A stretch of DNA of 21,692 nucleotides from Akkermansiaceae bacterium UBA1518 (GCA_002323895.1 DCQM01000225.1:65070-86761); one strand, 5' to 3'; shown: positions 7,707-15,121, counted from the first letter of the stretch. Notes: generated from the sequence alone by a model not told the origin. A program made the numbers and translations.

Positions 7707-8516
7707 TTATGCAGATGCTTGTTCCTTCAACTGAGGAATCGCGGAAAGAAGTTTACGGGTGTATTCATCTTTGGGGTTTAAGAAGACCTCGTTGGCCGCA
7801 CCGTATTCGACTATTCTTCCAGAATACATTACGGCGATGTTGTCCGCGATATAGTGAACTACCGATAGATCATGTGAGATGAAAATCATGGTGAGTTCGA
7901 GTTTATCGCGAAGGTCAAGGAGGAGATTGAGAATTTGGGATTGAATGGAAACATCGAGAGCGGAAACCGGCTCGTCGGCGATAATCAATTTAGGTTCCGG
8001 TGCGAGGGCGCGAGCGATCGCAATCCGTTGTCTTTGCCCACCGGAGAACTCATGTGGATATTTTTTCATGAACCTCGGATCAAGTCCAACCGTAGTCATG
8101 AGTTCGACCACTTTGGAGGTCAGGGCTTTATCTTTTTTCAGCCCGGGATGACGTTGGCAAAGTGCTTCGGCGAGAGTGGAAAAGACAGTCATGCGTGGAT
8201 TTAGCGACGCATAAGGATCCTGAAAAATCATCTGAAAATCGAGGCGTCGGTTCCTTATTTCCTTTTTTGGGAGCGAGGTGAGCTCTTCGCCATTAAGAGT
8301 GACTGTCCCGCTAGTGGCGGGTTGAAGTTGCATCACGGTCCGAGAGAGAGTCGATTTTCCACACCCGGATTCGCCGACCAAGCCAAGGATTTCACCTTGC
8401 CCAATCTCAAGGGAGACTCCGTCGACTGCTTTGATGATTTCTGTTTGCCTAGAAACCAAGCCGCCGCCCCGGACGGGGAAATGGGTGCTGAGGTTCTGCA
8501 GCTTTAGAAAGGACAC
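7707..8516 (-). CDS. oligopeptide/dipeptide-type ABC transporter ATP-binding protein (OppF/DppF-like), short
   Basis: 269 residues from a GTG start. It is a complete ABC ATPase: Walker A GESGCGKST (48-56), Q-loop near FQMIFQDPYASLNPR, signature FSGGQRQR (157-164), Walker B LIIADEP (177-183) and switch histidine H215. MIFQDPYASLNPRMTV and SALDVSIQSQILNLL are characteristic of the OppF/DppF group, which powers peptide (or nickel or oligosaccharide) uptake with OppA, OppB, OppC and OppD. The C-terminus begins the oligo_HPY segment (DEYTRKLLSAIPQ) but stops there. It lacks the roughly 50 residues with cysteines seen in DppF-type proteins, which are about 320-330 long. None of the partner genes is in the window. 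The preceding gene is pgsA, 37 nt upstream on the same strand. Confidence 0.9.
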   Translation of the reverse strand: MSFLKLQNLSTHFPVRGGGLVSRQTEIIKAVDGVSLEIGQGEILGLVGESGCGKSTLSRTVMQLQPATSGTVTLNGEELTSLPKKEIRNRRLDFQMIFQDPYASLNPRMTVFSTLAEALCQRHPGLKKDKALTSKVVELMTTVGLDPRFMKKYPHEFSGGQRQRIAIARALAPEPKLIIADEPVSALDVSIQSQILNLLLDLRDKLELTMIFISHDLSVVHYIADNIAVMYSGRIVEYGAANEVFLNPKDEYTRKLLSAIPQLKEQASA

Positions 8517-8553
8517 CTGACCAAGTTGGCTGCTTCAGCAAAAAATTCAAGAA

Positions 8554-9132
8554 CTAGGAACGTGACTTCCCGGGAAGCTGGCGATAGCCCATCATGAAAT
8601 ATTCGTATCCAGACCAAATGTTGAAAATTGTTGCCAGAATCGTAGGAAAGATTAGGTCGATTTGGTCGAATTTCAACATGATCCAGCCCAGCGCGATCAT
8701 CTGAGTCACAGTACAAACTTTGCCTGTCCAGTGGGGTTCGATTGGAACTTTCTTGTTGATACGATAGAGAATTAAAATCCCCCCTATGATTTCGAGATCC
8801 CGGGCGATCACGAGAACGATGAACCAAACAGGGAGGTGCCAATCAGTTCCCCAATTCACGAAAGTGGCAGTGATGAGGCCCGTCATGAGGAGAGCCTTGT
8901 CCGTCAGCGGGTCAAGTATCGCTCCCGTGATTGACTTCTGATTAAAGTGTCGGGCGATCCAGCCGTCGAGCCCGTCGAGAGCCGAAGCTAAGGTGTAGAC
9001 GGCAACCGCGAGCCAACGCAGTGATTCCTCTCCTGAACCTGTGTCAACCGACTGCCCGTATTTCACCGCAATCGAGGCAAAGACCGGAATTAGGGCGAGG
9101 CGAATAAGGGTGATAACGGTGGCGAGAGTCAC
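8554..9132 (-). CDS. pgsA: CDP-alcohol phosphatidyltransferase, probably phosphatidylglycerophosphate synthase
   Basis: 192 residues from the GTG at 9132. The frame is open further upstream, but this start has a strong ribosome binding site (AAAAAGGA) 8 nt away and yields the typical short N-terminus VTLATVITLIRLALIPVF. The CDP-alcohol phosphotransferase motif D-G-x2-A-R-x8-G-x3-D-x3-D is intact: D56, G57, A60, R61, G70, D74, D78 (with D53 before it). Several membrane spans follow. The enzyme joins CDP-diacylglycerol with glycerol 3-phosphate in the inner membrane, the first step to phosphatidylglycerol and cardiolipin. The 'TLIRLALIPVF' start favours PgsA over phosphatidylserine or cardiolipin synthases, but the exact alcohol substrate is inferred. 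It is divergent from the ksgA-Nudix gene, sharing a very short promoter region. Confidence 0.85.
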   Translation of the reverse strand: MTLATVITLIRLALIPVFASIAVKYGQSVDTGSGEESLRWLAVAVYTLASALDGLDGWIARHFNQKSITGAILDPLTDKALLMTGLITATFVNWGTDWHLPVWFIVLVIARDLEIIGGILILYRINKKVPIEPHWTGKVCTVTQMIALGWIMLKFDQIDLIFPTILATIFNIWSGYEYFMMGYRQLPGKSRS

Positions 9133-9140
9133 AGAGCTGT

Positions 9141-9148
9141 TCCTTTTT
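9141..9148 (-). promoter_or_regulatory. Shine-Dalgarno sequence setting the pgsA GTG start
   Basis: The minus strand reads AAAAAGGA, followed after 8 nt by GTG at 9132. It is one of the few strong ribosome binding sites in this window and is why the GTG was chosen over the longer open frame reaching 9240, which would overlap the divergent rsmA gene. Confidence 0.75.
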
Positions 9149-9172
9149 AGTGGACAATCGGGGTCTCGGCAA

Positions 9173-10543
9173 TTGAAACGGAGCGTGACCGCAAGCGAAT
9201 TGAAAGAGGTCCTCGATGAGGCCGGCGTAATTCCCTCCAAAAAGTTGGGGCAAAATTTTCTCGTCGATCAAAATACCGCCGAGTGGATTGTGGCCCAGTT
9301 AAACTTGGAGCCAGAAGATACTATTGTTGAAGTGGGGCCTGGAACTGGAGCTCTTACGGAGCATGTCGTAGGAAAAGTGGCACGGGTGATCTTGGTGGAA
9401 TATGATCGTAGGCTCGCAGAGTATTTAATCAAAAAATTCGCTAATCGTCCGGAGGTTATAGTAATTAATCACGATGCGGTTCGAATCGATGTCCGGCCAT
9501 TCTTTGCTTATAAGAATGTGAAGCTTCTTGGCAATTTACCCTATTCAGCTGGAGGAGCGATTCTACGGAATTTTCTAAAGGGCCCATCTCCATTTAAGCG
9601 AGCGGTGCTTATGTTGCAGAAGGAGATGGTTGATCGGATCTTGGCTGGATCGCGTTGTAAAGATTATGGCGTTTTAACTCTTAGGATGCAGTGCGAGTGG
9701 CAGGGAGCGCCAGTTAAGGTCGTCCCTCCCAGTTGTTTTATCCCACGTCCAATGGTCGATTCGACTGTGATGACTTTGGCCCCGCGGCAGGCGGAGTTGC
9801 CAGTTCATGACCGGCGATTATTTGATGAGCTGGTGAGGCGCGGCTTTGCTCAACGTCGAAAGCAGTTACGTAAAAATCTTCCTGACGATGTCGATTGGGG
9901 AAAGGTTTGCGAGAAGCTGGAGTTTTCTTCGACCGCGCGGGCCGAGGAGTTGAGTCTTGAGGATTGGGTAGCTTTAACCCGAGAAGTGGACCCATTTTTT
10001 GAAAAAGAGGAAGGGCAGGGGGATGATGAAATGTTGGCTGTTGTAGATGATGACGATAATGTTGTAGGAAGCGAGCGGCGGGATATCATTCATCGTGATG
10101 GACTGAAGCACCGTGCGGTGCACATTTTTGTTCTGAATCAAAAGGGGGAGATTTTTTTGCAGAAGCGCTCTCGTTTAAAGGACAAGTGCCCAGGATTGTG
10201 GGATTCAAGCGCGGCTGGTCATGTAGACGCAGGGGAAGAATACGAAAACTGTGCAGCCCGTGAATTGCAGGAGGAACTTGGTCTGACTAATGATGATGTG
10301 CGTGAGGTGGGAAAGCTGGGGGCTCATGCCAATACCGGGTGGGAGCATGTAAGGCTCTATGCGACTTTGGCGAAAGGAAAGATTCGGTTTCCATGCGTGG
10401 AGATTGAATATGGTGAGTGGTTCACGATGCCGCAAATCGACGACTGGGTTGAGGCTGTGCCGCAGGATTTTGCACCCGGATTTCTAGCGTGTTGGAAAGT
10501 GTGGAAGGAAGCTAATCAAGGACGCTTTGAAGACGGTGAGTGA
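9173..10543 (+). CDS. rsmA: KsgA/RsmA 16S rRNA dimethyladenosine transferase fused to a Nudix hydrolase domain
   Basis: About 456 residues from TTG 9173. GTG 9185 is an equally good start, and an in-frame ATG at 9041 would add an atypical leader overlapping pgsA. Residues about 1-280 are KsgA: GQNFLVDQ (26-33), SAM motif I EVGPGTG (53-59), acidic VEYDRRL, catalytic NLPY (121-124), and FIPRPMVDS in the C-terminal part. This enzyme dimethylates the two adjacent adenines of helix 45 in 16S rRNA. After an acidic linker, residues about 287-450 form a Nudix domain of YfcD/Idi-like style, with LKHRAVHIFVLNQKGEIFLQ and a perfect Nudix box GX5EX7REUXEEXGU at 349-371. The Nudix substrate is unknown. 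The frame runs through both domains without a break. An internal ATG at 10031, preceded by a purine-rich stretch, could also give free Nudix protein. The modF-like gene overlaps the 3' end by 17 nt. Confidence 0.9.
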   Translation: MKRSVTASELKEVLDEAGVIPSKKLGQNFLVDQNTAEWIVAQLNLEPEDTIVEVGPGTGALTEHVVGKVARVILVEYDRRLAEYLIKKFANRPEVIVINHDAVRIDVRPFFAYKNVKLLGNLPYSAGGAILRNFLKGPSPFKRAVLMLQKEMVDRILAGSRCKDYGVLTLRMQCEWQGAPVKVVPPSCFIPRPMVDSTVMTLAPRQAELPVHDRRLFDELVRRGFAQRRKQLRKNLPDDVDWGKVCEKLEFSSTARAEELSLEDWVALTREVDPFFEKEEGQGDDEMLAVVDDDDNVVGSERRDIIHRDGLKHRAVHIFVLNQKGEIFLQKRSRLKDKCPGLWDSSAAGHVDAGEEYENCAARELQEELGLTNDDVREVGKLGAHANTGWEHVRLYATLAKGKIRFPCVEIEYGEWFTMPQIDDWVEAVPQDFAPGFLACWKVWKEANQGRFEDGE

Positions 10544-11867
10544 ATTAGAAGTTAGGCTGGGTAAGAGTCTGGGGATTGTCGGCCGAAACGGATCGGGAAA
10601 GACAACCCTTGCTTCCAAATTAGCTGAAGAAAACGGGGCAACTTTGGTTTCGTTCGAGCTCGAGAACGAGCTTCTTGAGCGTGAAATTCGGGAGGATGAT
10701 AGTGAGTTTTTGAATCGGATTGATTTTGGGCGTTCGGTAAGGGAGATGATCGAAGAAGTTTGTCTCGACGGAGAAAAGTTGAAAGAGATTGCGGAGAGGT
10801 TAGGGCTTACGCAAATTCTTGAGCAGGGTTTTTTGACCTTATCGACTGGTGAGCGGCGGCGACTCATGCTGGCGCGAGCTTTGGTGAAAAATCCGAAGCT
10901 TCTCGTGCTTGATGAACCCTTCGACGGGCTTGACCAGGCCTTTCGGCAACCTTTGCGAGATTTGCTGGAAGGACGTGATCTGGTTTTAGTTGTAAATCGT
11001 TTGAGTGACCTAGAAGGCTTAGTTGATGATGTTTGTTGTATTGAGGACGGAGCGGTGATTTTAAATGGATCACTTGAAGAAGTATTCAAAAACGAAGCAT
11101 TCCAGCAGTTAATGGGTCTCAATGATGGAGAGCTGGTTTTACCTAAAGGGGAGTCAATTTGTCCATCTTCGGGAGCTTTGGTTTCTATGAAACAAGTCAC
11201 GGTAGTTCATGGAGGGAGGGAAATTATTTCGGATTTCGATTGGTTGGTTGAGAGGGGACAGAATTGGAAGATTTCCGGTCCCAATGGTTGTGGGAAATCG
11301 ACGCTCGTGAATCTTGTCACTGGTGATCATCCACAGTGCTACTCAAATGATGTAACCGTGATGGGATTACGCCGCGGATTGGGTGAATCTATTTGGGACG
11401 TTAAGCGCCATGTCGGAATCATTTCGCCATCTCTTCATCAACAGCATCGGGTGAGTTTTAGTGCCCTCCAAATCGTGGCCTCAGGGTTCTTCGATAGCGT
11501 TGGGCTTTATCAAGAAGTTAGTCCAGAGCATTGGCGTATGGCAGGGGAATGGCTTGGGTTGGTGGGGATGAATCCGTGGGCGAATCGGCCGTTTCGATCT
11601 CTCAGCTATGGTCAGCAGCGCCTTCTTTTGGTCGCTAGAGCATTAGTGAAACGTCCTCCGCTTCTTGTTCTCGATGAGCCCTGTCAGGGGCTGGATCCAA
11701 TGAATCGATCCCTAGTTTTAGGTGTGATTGATAGGATCGCGTCGACGAATTTGACCCAGATTCTATATATCACCCATGAACCAGAGGATCGATTAGAGTG
11801 CATTACCCATGAATTAAAGTATGTTAACCAAGGCTGGCTCATTGAGAAGGTAATGAGTTCGGACTGA
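10527..11867 (+). CDS. modF: ModF-like tandem ABC ATPase
   Basis: 446 residues from TTG 10527, with AAGGA a few bases upstream. GTG 10536 is the alternative. Two ABC modules, no membrane spans. Module 1: Walker A GRNGSGKTT (19-27), signature LSTGERRR, Walker B LLVLDEPFDGLD. Module 2: Walker A GPNGCGKST, then VTGDHPQCYSNDVTVMGLRR, GESIWDVKRHVG and GFFDSVGLYQEVS, signature LSYGQQRL, and Walker B LLVLDEPCQGLDP. The module 2 stretches match E. coli ModF (PhrA) as I remember it, including 'VTGDHPQGYSND' and 'GYFDSIGIYQAVS'. ModF sits next to molybdate transport genes in E. coli, but its role is poorly defined and no mod genes are seen here. It is about 45 residues shorter than the E. coli protein, mostly near the N-terminus. 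It overlaps rsmA, so it should be cotranslated with it. Confidence 0.85.
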   Translation: MKTVSELEVRLGKSLGIVGRNGSGKTTLASKLAEENGATLVSFELENELLEREIREDDSEFLNRIDFGRSVREMIEEVCLDGEKLKEIAERLGLTQILEQGFLTLSTGERRRLMLARALVKNPKLLVLDEPFDGLDQAFRQPLRDLLEGRDLVLVVNRLSDLEGLVDDVCCIEDGAVILNGSLEEVFKNEAFQQLMGLNDGELVLPKGESICPSSGALVSMKQVTVVHGGREIISDFDWLVERGQNWKISGPNGCGKSTLVNLVTGDHPQCYSNDVTVMGLRRGLGESIWDVKRHVGIISPSLHQQHRVSFSALQIVASGFFDSVGLYQEVSPEHWRMAGEWLGLVGMNPWANRPFRSLSYGQQRLLLVARALVKRPPLLVLDEPCQGLDPMNRSLVLGVIDRIASTNLTQILYITHEPEDRLECITHELKYVNQGWLIEKVMSSD

Positions 11868-11954
11868 TCGAGGTAGATCAAGGGGTAAGGATATTGAGTT
11901 AATATCAACTCGGCTTTTGTCTTGAGAAATTCTGTCGCCTGACAACGATTTGGG
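11868..11954 (+). other. leader with interleaved inverted repeats upstream of the GHL10 gene
   Basis: GATATT (11890-11895) can pair with AATATC (11901-11906), while GAGTT (11896-11900) can pair with AACTC (11907-11911). The order is A-B-A'-B', so the two hairpins exclude each other. This could be an operator or a small leader switch. No T-run follows closely enough to call a terminator. Confidence 0.35.
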
Positions 11955-13388
11955 GTGTCTTTTCGAATTATAATTTCCTGCCTTTTGTTTTCTGGGCTTT
12001 CGCAAGCCCAGCAATACTCGGTAGTCAACGAAATCGCACCAATGGTGCCTCGAGAATTTCGGGCGGCTTGGGTTGCTTGTGTTTACAATATTGATTGGCC
12101 TTCGCGAAAAGGAATGGGTGCGGGTGCCCAGCAGGCTGAAATGAAAGCGATGCTGGACCGAATGGCATCGATGAAAATGAACGCGATTATTTTTCAGGTA
12201 AGGCCTAATGCTGATGCCGTTTATCAATCTCGGCTCGAGCCTTGGAGCCACTGGATCAGTGGGACTCAAGGGATCTCTCCGGGTTATGATCCATTGGCAT
12301 ATTGTATCCAGCAGGCACATGCCCGAGGAATAGAGGTTCATGCTTGGTTTAATCCATTTCGTGCGCTGCCTAACAGTAAGATCCCCACCGCACGAAATCA
12401 TGTTGTCAAAACTCACCCCTCGGTGATTCGCGATTTCAAAAACTACAAATGGATGGATCCCTCTAATGCTTTTACCCAGCAACGAGCGCTCTCGGTAATT
12501 TTGGATGTGGTCAATCGATACGATGTTGATGGAATTCATATCGACGACTATTTTTATCCATATCCCGACGTTGATTCCCAAGGGCGTGCAAAACCGAACT
12601 TTCCAGATGGCAAGACCCCAGCAGCTCGTCGAGCGGCGTCGGACGGATTTGTGAAGGCCATGTATTCCAAGGTGAAGGCTAAGAAACCGTGGGTTCGCGT
12701 TGGGATTAGCCCATTTGGAATTTGGCGTCCGGGAGTTCCGGCGGGAACTACAGCAACGATTGATGCTTATCATCATCTGGCGGCTGATTCACGTAAGTGG
12801 TTGCAGCAAGGTTGGTGCGATTATTTATCTCCCCAACTTTATTGGCGAATTAAGAGTCCTCAGAGCTTTAGTCGCCTAATCGCTTGGTGGCGATCACAGG
12901 GAACTCGTCCGGTTTGGCCTGGAATTGCCTCGGCTCGGATTAATTCAAGTGAAGATCCTGGACGCCGGGCTGGCGAGATTGCCAATCAAGTTTCCCTCAC
13001 TCGGACGGTTGGTAAGAATTATGTAGGTCACGTTTTTTGGAGCATGAAATCTCTAATGACGAACAAAGGAGGAATCAGTAACGAGCTTGTGAAAAATTTT
13101 TATCAGGAGCCCGCTTTGGTTCCTCCAATGCCCTGGTCGAGCAGAAATCTCCCACAAACCCCGAACGTCTCAGCAAAAGGATCAAATGGGAATCTCGATC
13201 TTGTCTGGCGGTCGGTGCCAGGTTGCTCGCAATATGCGATTCAGGTTAGGGTCGAGCGGACATGGCGATTGATTACGGTCGCCCGTGGGACAAAGGTGAC
13301 CCTCAAAGGGTTGCCCGATGCGATCGCAGTGAGCGCGGTAGACCGTTATGGTAACACGAGTAATCCACGCGTTTTGGCACGACCTTAG
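11955..13388 (+). CDS. secreted glycoside hydrolase-like protein, GHL10 (DUF187) family, with Fn3-like C-terminal domain
   Basis: 477 residues from a GTG start that gives a clear signal peptide (MSFRIIISCLLFSGLSQA, cleavage near residue 18). Residues about 31-380 match the GHL10 pattern (PF02638): PREFRAAWVACVYNIDWPS, then MNAIIFQVRPNADAVY, the 'EVHAWFNPFRA' strand, YDVDGIHIDDYFYPYP (189-204), and CDYLSPQLYWRI. This is a TIM barrel whose acidic residues at strand ends (such as D197/D198) are the likely active site. About 392-477 is an Fn3-like beta-sandwich (LDLVWRSVPGCSQYAIQV ... ISAVDRYGNTS-like ending) of the kind that binds carbohydrate or spaces domains. The substrate is unknown. Members have been linked to exopolysaccharide or peptidoglycan glycans. 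It is exported and probably acts in the periplasm or outside. It converges on accD with only 3 bp between the stops. Confidence 0.88.
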   Translation: MSFRIIISCLLFSGLSQAQQYSVVNEIAPMVPREFRAAWVACVYNIDWPSRKGMGAGAQQAEMKAMLDRMASMKMNAIIFQVRPNADAVYQSRLEPWSHWISGTQGISPGYDPLAYCIQQAHARGIEVHAWFNPFRALPNSKIPTARNHVVKTHPSVIRDFKNYKWMDPSNAFTQQRALSVILDVVNRYDVDGIHIDDYFYPYPDVDSQGRAKPNFPDGKTPAARRAASDGFVKAMYSKVKAKKPWVRVGISPFGIWRPGVPAGTTATIDAYHHLAADSRKWLQQGWCDYLSPQLYWRIKSPQSFSRLIAWWRSQGTRPVWPGIASARINSSEDPGRRAGEIANQVSLTRTVGKNYVGHVFWSMKSLMTNKGGISNELVKNFYQEPALVPPMPWSSRNLPQTPNVSAKGSNGNLDLVWRSVPGCSQYAIQVRVERTWRLITVARGTKVTLKGLPDAIAVSAVDRYGNTSNPRVLARP

Positions 13389-13391
13389 CTC

Positions 13392-14228
13392 TTAGCTTTG
13401 AGGCATCGTGTAGTCGAGATACTGCGACAATTTTCGGCGGAGATCCCGGCGCTGTATGATAGCGTCGATTAATCCGTGATCGAGCATGAACTCAGCAGTT
13501 TGGAAGCCGGGAGGCAGATCTTGGTGAGTCGTTTCCTTGACCACACGCGGTCCGGCAAATCCGATCATACACTTAGGCTCTGCAATGTTGATATCGCCAA
13601 TCGTTGCATAAGAGGCAGTCACTCCTCCGGTAGTTGGATGAGTGAAGATGGAAATGTAGGGAAGCTTCGCCTCGGAATGAAGAGCGAGCGCTCCGCAGGT
13701 TTTAGCCATCTGCATTAGGGAGAGCATACCTTCCTGCATGCGTGCTCCTGATGACGAGGAAAAGATCAAGATGGCTCGTTTTTCGGCCGTGGCTTGTTCG
13801 ATGGCACGCGTGATTTTTTCGCCCACTACCGAACCCATAGAGCCGGCAAAGAATTTAAAATCCATTACCGCTACCATGACGGGATTACCTCCGATTTTCA
13901 TTTTCCCAGTGACCACAGCATCTTTGAGTCCGGTCTTGGTTCGAAGGAGTTCGGTTTTTTGAGAATAGTGGGAAAAGCCGAGTGGGTTCGTAGAAATGAG
14001 ATCAGTCTCAGTTTCCTCAAATGTGTCCTCGTCGGCAATGAGCTTGAAGCGGTCGTAGGCGCCCATGAGGAAGTGGTGGAAACAATTGGGGCAAACAAGG
14101 TCATTCTGCTTGAGGTCCAAGGTGTGCAGTAATTCCCCGCAATCGGGGCACTTGGTCCAGAGATCGTCAGGAAGGTTGTCTCTTCCCTTTGAAGCGCGCT
14201 TGAGCCGTGGTTTGTCAAAAATGCCCAT
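13392..14228 (-). CDS. accD: acetyl-CoA carboxylase carboxyltransferase subunit beta
   Basis: 278 residues, standard length. The N-terminal zinc ribbon is intact (C27, C30, C46, C49: KCPDCGELL and LVCPNCF), followed by the crotonase-like carboxyltransferase fold with FAGSMGSVVGEKITRAIEQA, the oxyanion stretch SSSGARMQEGMLSLMQMAKT, and HPTTGGVTASYATIGDI. With AccA it moves the carboxyl group from biotin-AccB to acetyl-CoA, giving malonyl-CoA for fatty acid synthesis. accA is not in the window. The next gene upstream on this strand is the 83-residue unknown at 14469-14720, 240 bp away, so accD probably has its own promoter, which I could not pick out. Its 3' end meets the GHL10 gene head-on. 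Confidence 0.97.
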   Translation of the reverse strand: MGIFDKPRLKRASKGRDNLPDDLWTKCPDCGELLHTLDLKQNDLVCPNCFHHFLMGAYDRFKLIADEDTFEETETDLISTNPLGFSHYSQKTELLRTKTGLKDAVVTGKMKIGGNPVMVAVMDFKFFAGSMGSVVGEKITRAIEQATAEKRAILIFSSSSGARMQEGMLSLMQMAKTCGALALHSEAKLPYISIFTHPTTGGVTASYATIGDINIAEPKCMIGFAGPRVVKETTHQDLPPGFQTAEFMLDHGLIDAIIQRRDLRRKLSQYLDYTMPQS

Positions 14229-14468
14229 GGGTCGGTAGCATAGGACGGAATTTCCGCGGGAGAAAGAGCAATTTATGAGGTGATCGAATGACTTGGGCTT
14301 GTTGGTATATCAAATTCTTCCTTGCTTGGTGCTCGGCGAGAATCGAGAGGTGCAAATGATTCAAAGATATTTTCCCATTTTTGTCCTCAAATAGGCCCAG
14401 GGGCTTATGGGTTTAGAGCGAAGTGAGTGAGGAAAAAAACCAAATCTAGGGGGACAGAAACGATGAGC
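14229..14468. other. 240-bp intergenic region upstream of accD
   Basis: No gene recognised. A hairpin is present at 14391-14408 (ATAGGCC, 4-nt loop, GGCTTAT, one G-U pair), with no following T-run on either strand. It may be a weak terminator or processing site after the 83-residue gene. A 23-codon frame at 14288-14359 rich in Trp and Cys looks like chance. Confidence 0.35.
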
Positions 14469-14720
14469 CTATTTTCCCTCTGGCATCACCGGAAGGAGTT
14501 CAAGGAGCATTTGGTAGCGGTTGCCATCAAAGTCGCGTTCATCGGCCATCATGGCCTCGATTTCATCGGCCAGACAAAAGGCGAGCATCGCTTTAGCCTC
14601 TTCCTCCTCGATATCAGGCTCGGTGAGGATGCGGTCGAATGCCTCTCGCACATAAGGGGTTTCGGGCGAGTTCAACTGTTCCTCGACGGCGGGGAGGAGT
14701 TTCTCGACAGCTTCATCCAT
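14469..14720 (-). CDS. hypothetical small acidic helical protein (83 aa)
   Basis: 83 residues, rich in Glu, Ala and Leu, with no signal peptide or membrane span, so probably cytoplasmic and all-helical. The pattern TPYVREAFDRIL, then EEEEAKAMLAFCLADEIEAM, then DGNRYQMLLELLP faintly resembles the DUF1841-type pattern of small helical proteins, but I would not assign it. The ATG starts only 15 nt downstream of the terminator after rpmE2, and no Shine-Dalgarno is visible, so how it is expressed is unclear: readthrough, or a promoter inside the rpmE2 end. Coding is supported by its fit between neighbours on the same strand and by its sensible amino-acid composition. The overlapping opposite-strand frame (14427-14777) has no recognisable content. 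Confidence 0.65.
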   Translation of the reverse strand: MDEAVEKLLPAVEEQLNSPETPYVREAFDRILTEPDIEEEEAKAMLAFCLADEIEAMMADERDFDGNRYQMLLELLPVMPEGK

Positions 14721-14735
14721 GAGGAGAGTTTAAAC

Positions 14736-14767
14736 AAAAAAGACGACTCCGTGAAGAGCCGCCTTTT
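14736..14767 (-). terminator. intrinsic terminator after rpmE2
   Basis: On the minus strand, GGCGGCTC pairs with GAGTCGTC (8 bp with two G-U pairs) around a 6-nt loop, followed directly by six T. It lies 28 nt past the rpmE2 stop. On the plus strand the hairpin is followed by only TTTT. Confidence 0.85.
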
Positions 14768-14795
14768 GAAAGTGTGAGAACAGAAACGAAGGTTT

Positions 14796-15071
14796 CTAGC
14801 CTTGGGCCCGGGTGGGCTTCTTGGCCCGACGCACGGTGCCGAAACGCTTCTGGAACTTGTCGATGCGACCCTCGGTATCCACAAAGGTGCTCTGACCAGT
14901 GAAGAAGGGGTGCGAATCGGCCGTGAGGCCCATCGAAATTACGAAATGTTCAACACCATCGATCTCTTCGGTCTTGTCAGACTTGGCGGTGGATCGGGTG
15001 ATGTAACGGTGACCGGAGGTCATGTCTTGGAAGATTACGGGATGGTAATCGGGATGGATGTCTTTTTTCAT
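14796..15071 (-). CDS. rpmE2: 50S ribosomal protein L31, type B
   Basis: 91 residues. It opens with MKKDIHPDYHPVIFQD, typical for L31, and continues with SHPFFTGQSTFVDTEGRIDKF, the type B signature. The CxxC zinc-binding cysteines of the type A protein are absent, as expected for the zinc-independent paralogue that can replace type A when zinc is scarce. The C-terminus carries a basic tail (RRAKKPTRAQG). A fair Shine-Dalgarno (TTAAGGG) lies 6 nt before the ATG, a TTGACA -35 box lies about 80 bp upstream, and a strong terminator follows, so it is likely its own transcription unit. I see no clear Zur operator. In some lineages type B is the only L31, so zinc control should not be assumed. Confidence 0.96.
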   Translation of the reverse strand: MKKDIHPDYHPVIFQDMTSGHRYITRSTAKSDKTEEIDGVEHFVISMGLTADSHPFFTGQSTFVDTEGRIDKFQKRFGTVRRAKKPTRAQG

Positions 15072-15121
15072 GGGATGCCCTTAAAGTTCGGGGTGCGACG
15101 TTTCCGACGCCGCGCGGGCGG

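Noticed and set aside
8504..8842. Minus-strand 112-codon frame across the pgsA-oppF junction
   Set aside because: It is an out-of-frame shadow of pgsA, which has intact catalytic motifs in the other frame.
9041..9172. N-terminal extension of the KsgA frame to ATG 9041
   Set aside because: The extra residues do not resemble KsgA, and the region overlaps the start of pgsA on the other strand, where a strong ribosome binding site fixes the pgsA GTG.
14288..14359. 23-codon Trp/Cys-rich frame (possible leader peptide)
   Set aside because: No biosynthetic gene or attenuator hairpin follows in the right direction. Likely chance.
14427..14777. Plus-strand 116-codon frame over the 83-residue gene
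   Set aside because: Spans a terminator and has no family resemblance. The minus-strand frame fits better with the neighbours on that strand.
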